From NCBI GenBank assembly GCA_964404255.1, contig CAYOJJ010000005.1, forward strand, positions 62,001 through 126,000: a stretch of 64,000 nt of DNA, read 5' to 3'. Positions 63,348-64,000 of the stretch are shown here, one piece after another. The position numbers were made by a program, and so were the translations under genes. The notes below the pieces were generated by a model that was not told the DNA's origin, ran no database searches, and worked only from the letters and a program-made list of their open reading frames with translations. Every line of letters begins with the position of its first letter. The first letter of the stretch is position 1. This DNA is from JAFDZW01 sp964404255 (lineage in GTDB: Bacteria > Bacteroidota > Ignavibacteria > Palsa-1295).

Positions 63348-64000
63348 TTGGCTAAGATAAAGAAAGAGTACGGGAAGCAGACTAAGTTTATATTTATTAC
63401 CGGCGGCGTTGTCAGTTCGCTCGGTAAAGGGATTGTCTCCTCTTCTCTCGGATTACTCCTCAAAGCACGCGGCCTGCGTGTGACCATTCAAAAGTTCGAT
63501 CCGTATATCAATGTCGATCCGGGCACGATGTCCCCGTATCAGCATGGTGAAGTTTACGTAACCGATGACGGTGCTGAGACGGATCTCGATCTTGGCCATT
63601 ACGAGCGCTTCCTCGATGTCTCGATGACCCGTGATAATAATACCACGACGGGTCAGGTCTATAACGAAGTTATCCAGCGCGAACGCCGAGGCGATTATTT
63701 GGGGGCAACCGTCCAGGTTATCCCGCATATCACCGATGAAATTCGTAAGCGTATGCTGCGCCTTGCCGATAGTGGTAAGTTCGATGTCGTGATCACCGAG
63801 ATCGGTGGTACGGTCGGCGATATCGAATCGCTTCCGTTTCTCGAAGCGATGCGCCAGCATATTGTAAAAGTCGGCAAGCAGAATTGTCTTTCCATTCACC
63901 TGACGCTCGTTCCTTATATCTCGAGTGCGGGTGAGATCAAGACCAAGCCGACCCAGCACTCGGTAAAGACGCTCAATGAGATCGGTATCCAACCCGATGT
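63348..64000 (+). CDS. pyrG: CTP synthase, N-terminal part (continues past window)
   Basis: The frame starts at TTG 63348, with an aggaaag ribosome binding site 10 bp before it, and reads through to the window end. It shows KFIFITGGVVSSLGKGIVSSSLG, the P-loop of the amidoligase domain, QKFDPYINVDPGTMSPYQHGEVYV, DDGAETDLDLGHYERF, ITEIGGTVGDIESLPFLEA and KTKPTQHSVKTL. CTP synthase makes CTP from UTP, ATP and glutamine; the glutaminase domain lies outside. No ATG is available upstream of the conserved start, so TTG is the likely initiator. Confidence 0.94.
   Translation, partial: MAKIKKEYGKQTKFIFITGGVVSSLGKGIVSSSLGLLLKARGLRVTIQKFDPYINVDPGTMSPYQHGEVYVTDDGAETDLDLGHYERFLDVSMTRDNNTTTGQVYNEVIQRERRGDYLGATVQVIPHITDEIRKRMLRLADSGKFDVVITEIGGTVGDIESLPFLEAMRQHIVKVGKQNCLSIHLTLVPYISSAGEIKTKPTQHSVKTLNEIGIQPD

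Noticed and set aside
1..64000. CRISPR arrays, insertion sequences, prophage
   Set aside because: No regularly spaced short repeats, transposase motifs or phage structural genes were seen; the only recombinase looks housekeeping.

Overview
The window looks like chromosomal DNA of a free-living, respiring Gram-negative bacterium of the Bacteroidota/Chlorobiota (FCB) assemblage. The evidence is a type IX secretion C-terminal sorting domain on the first protein, a clade II (non-Pseudomonas type) nitrous oxide reductase cluster, bacillithiol synthesis (BshC), several FCB-type membrane proteins, few strong Shine-Dalgarno sequences and moderate G+C. A deep Chlorobiota or Kapaibacteria-like lineage is my best guess, but that is inference from gene content only.

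Layout. 1-3.6 kb: 3' part of a large repetitive type IX-secreted protein. 3.65-5.0 kb: tryptophanase. 5.1-24.7 kb: an accessory block for anaerobic nitrogen-oxide respiration and NO defence. It contains a Crp/Fnr regulator with a RIC/ScdA repair protein, nosZ-nosL-(nosB-like/nosD fusion)-nosF-(nosY/cytochrome c fusion), an overlapping set for a cupredoxin, a monoheme cytochrome fused to a beta-barrel and two diheme cytochromes, a hemerythrin protein, quinol-dependent norB, a YwiC-like protein, hemN, tyrosine phenol-lyase, an internally deleted tryptophanase relic and a toroid-repeat protein. No nitrate or nitrite reductase is present, so the visible pathway is NO to N2O to N2. 24.7-31.6 kb: tRNA-Arg, bshC, a HAD phosphatase, homogentisate dioxygenase, YitT, a secreted HExxH protein and an SDR. 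31.6-43.7 kb: a YfhO-like giant membrane protein, small secreted proteins, an ECF sigma factor, an MFS exporter, SRP RNA, and a surface-glycan set of two GT-C-like proteins plus a DPPR-synthase-like UbiA protein. 43.7-51.3 kb: carB split into two separated genes with mscS, xerC, hpf, DinB and bioY genes between. 51.4-64 kb: outer-membrane and membrane proteins, an amidohydrolase, LD-carboxypeptidase, rpsA, a paired M16 protease, chromate transporter, a TMEM175-like channel and the start of pyrG.

How it works together. The 5-22 kb block is a coherent module. NorB reduces NO with quinol, NosZ reduces N2O, and NosL/D/F/Y mature the copper centres. The c-type cytochromes and the cupredoxin could carry electrons. 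RIC and hemerythrin protect or repair Fe-S proteins, and HemN supplies heme without oxygen. The unusual parts are the two gene fusions inside the nos operon, the Cyc2-like heme/barrel architecture of the downstream cytochrome, and the position of the whole block between an intact tryptophanase gene and its broken relative in the same orientation. The split carB is a second unusual feature, outside that block.
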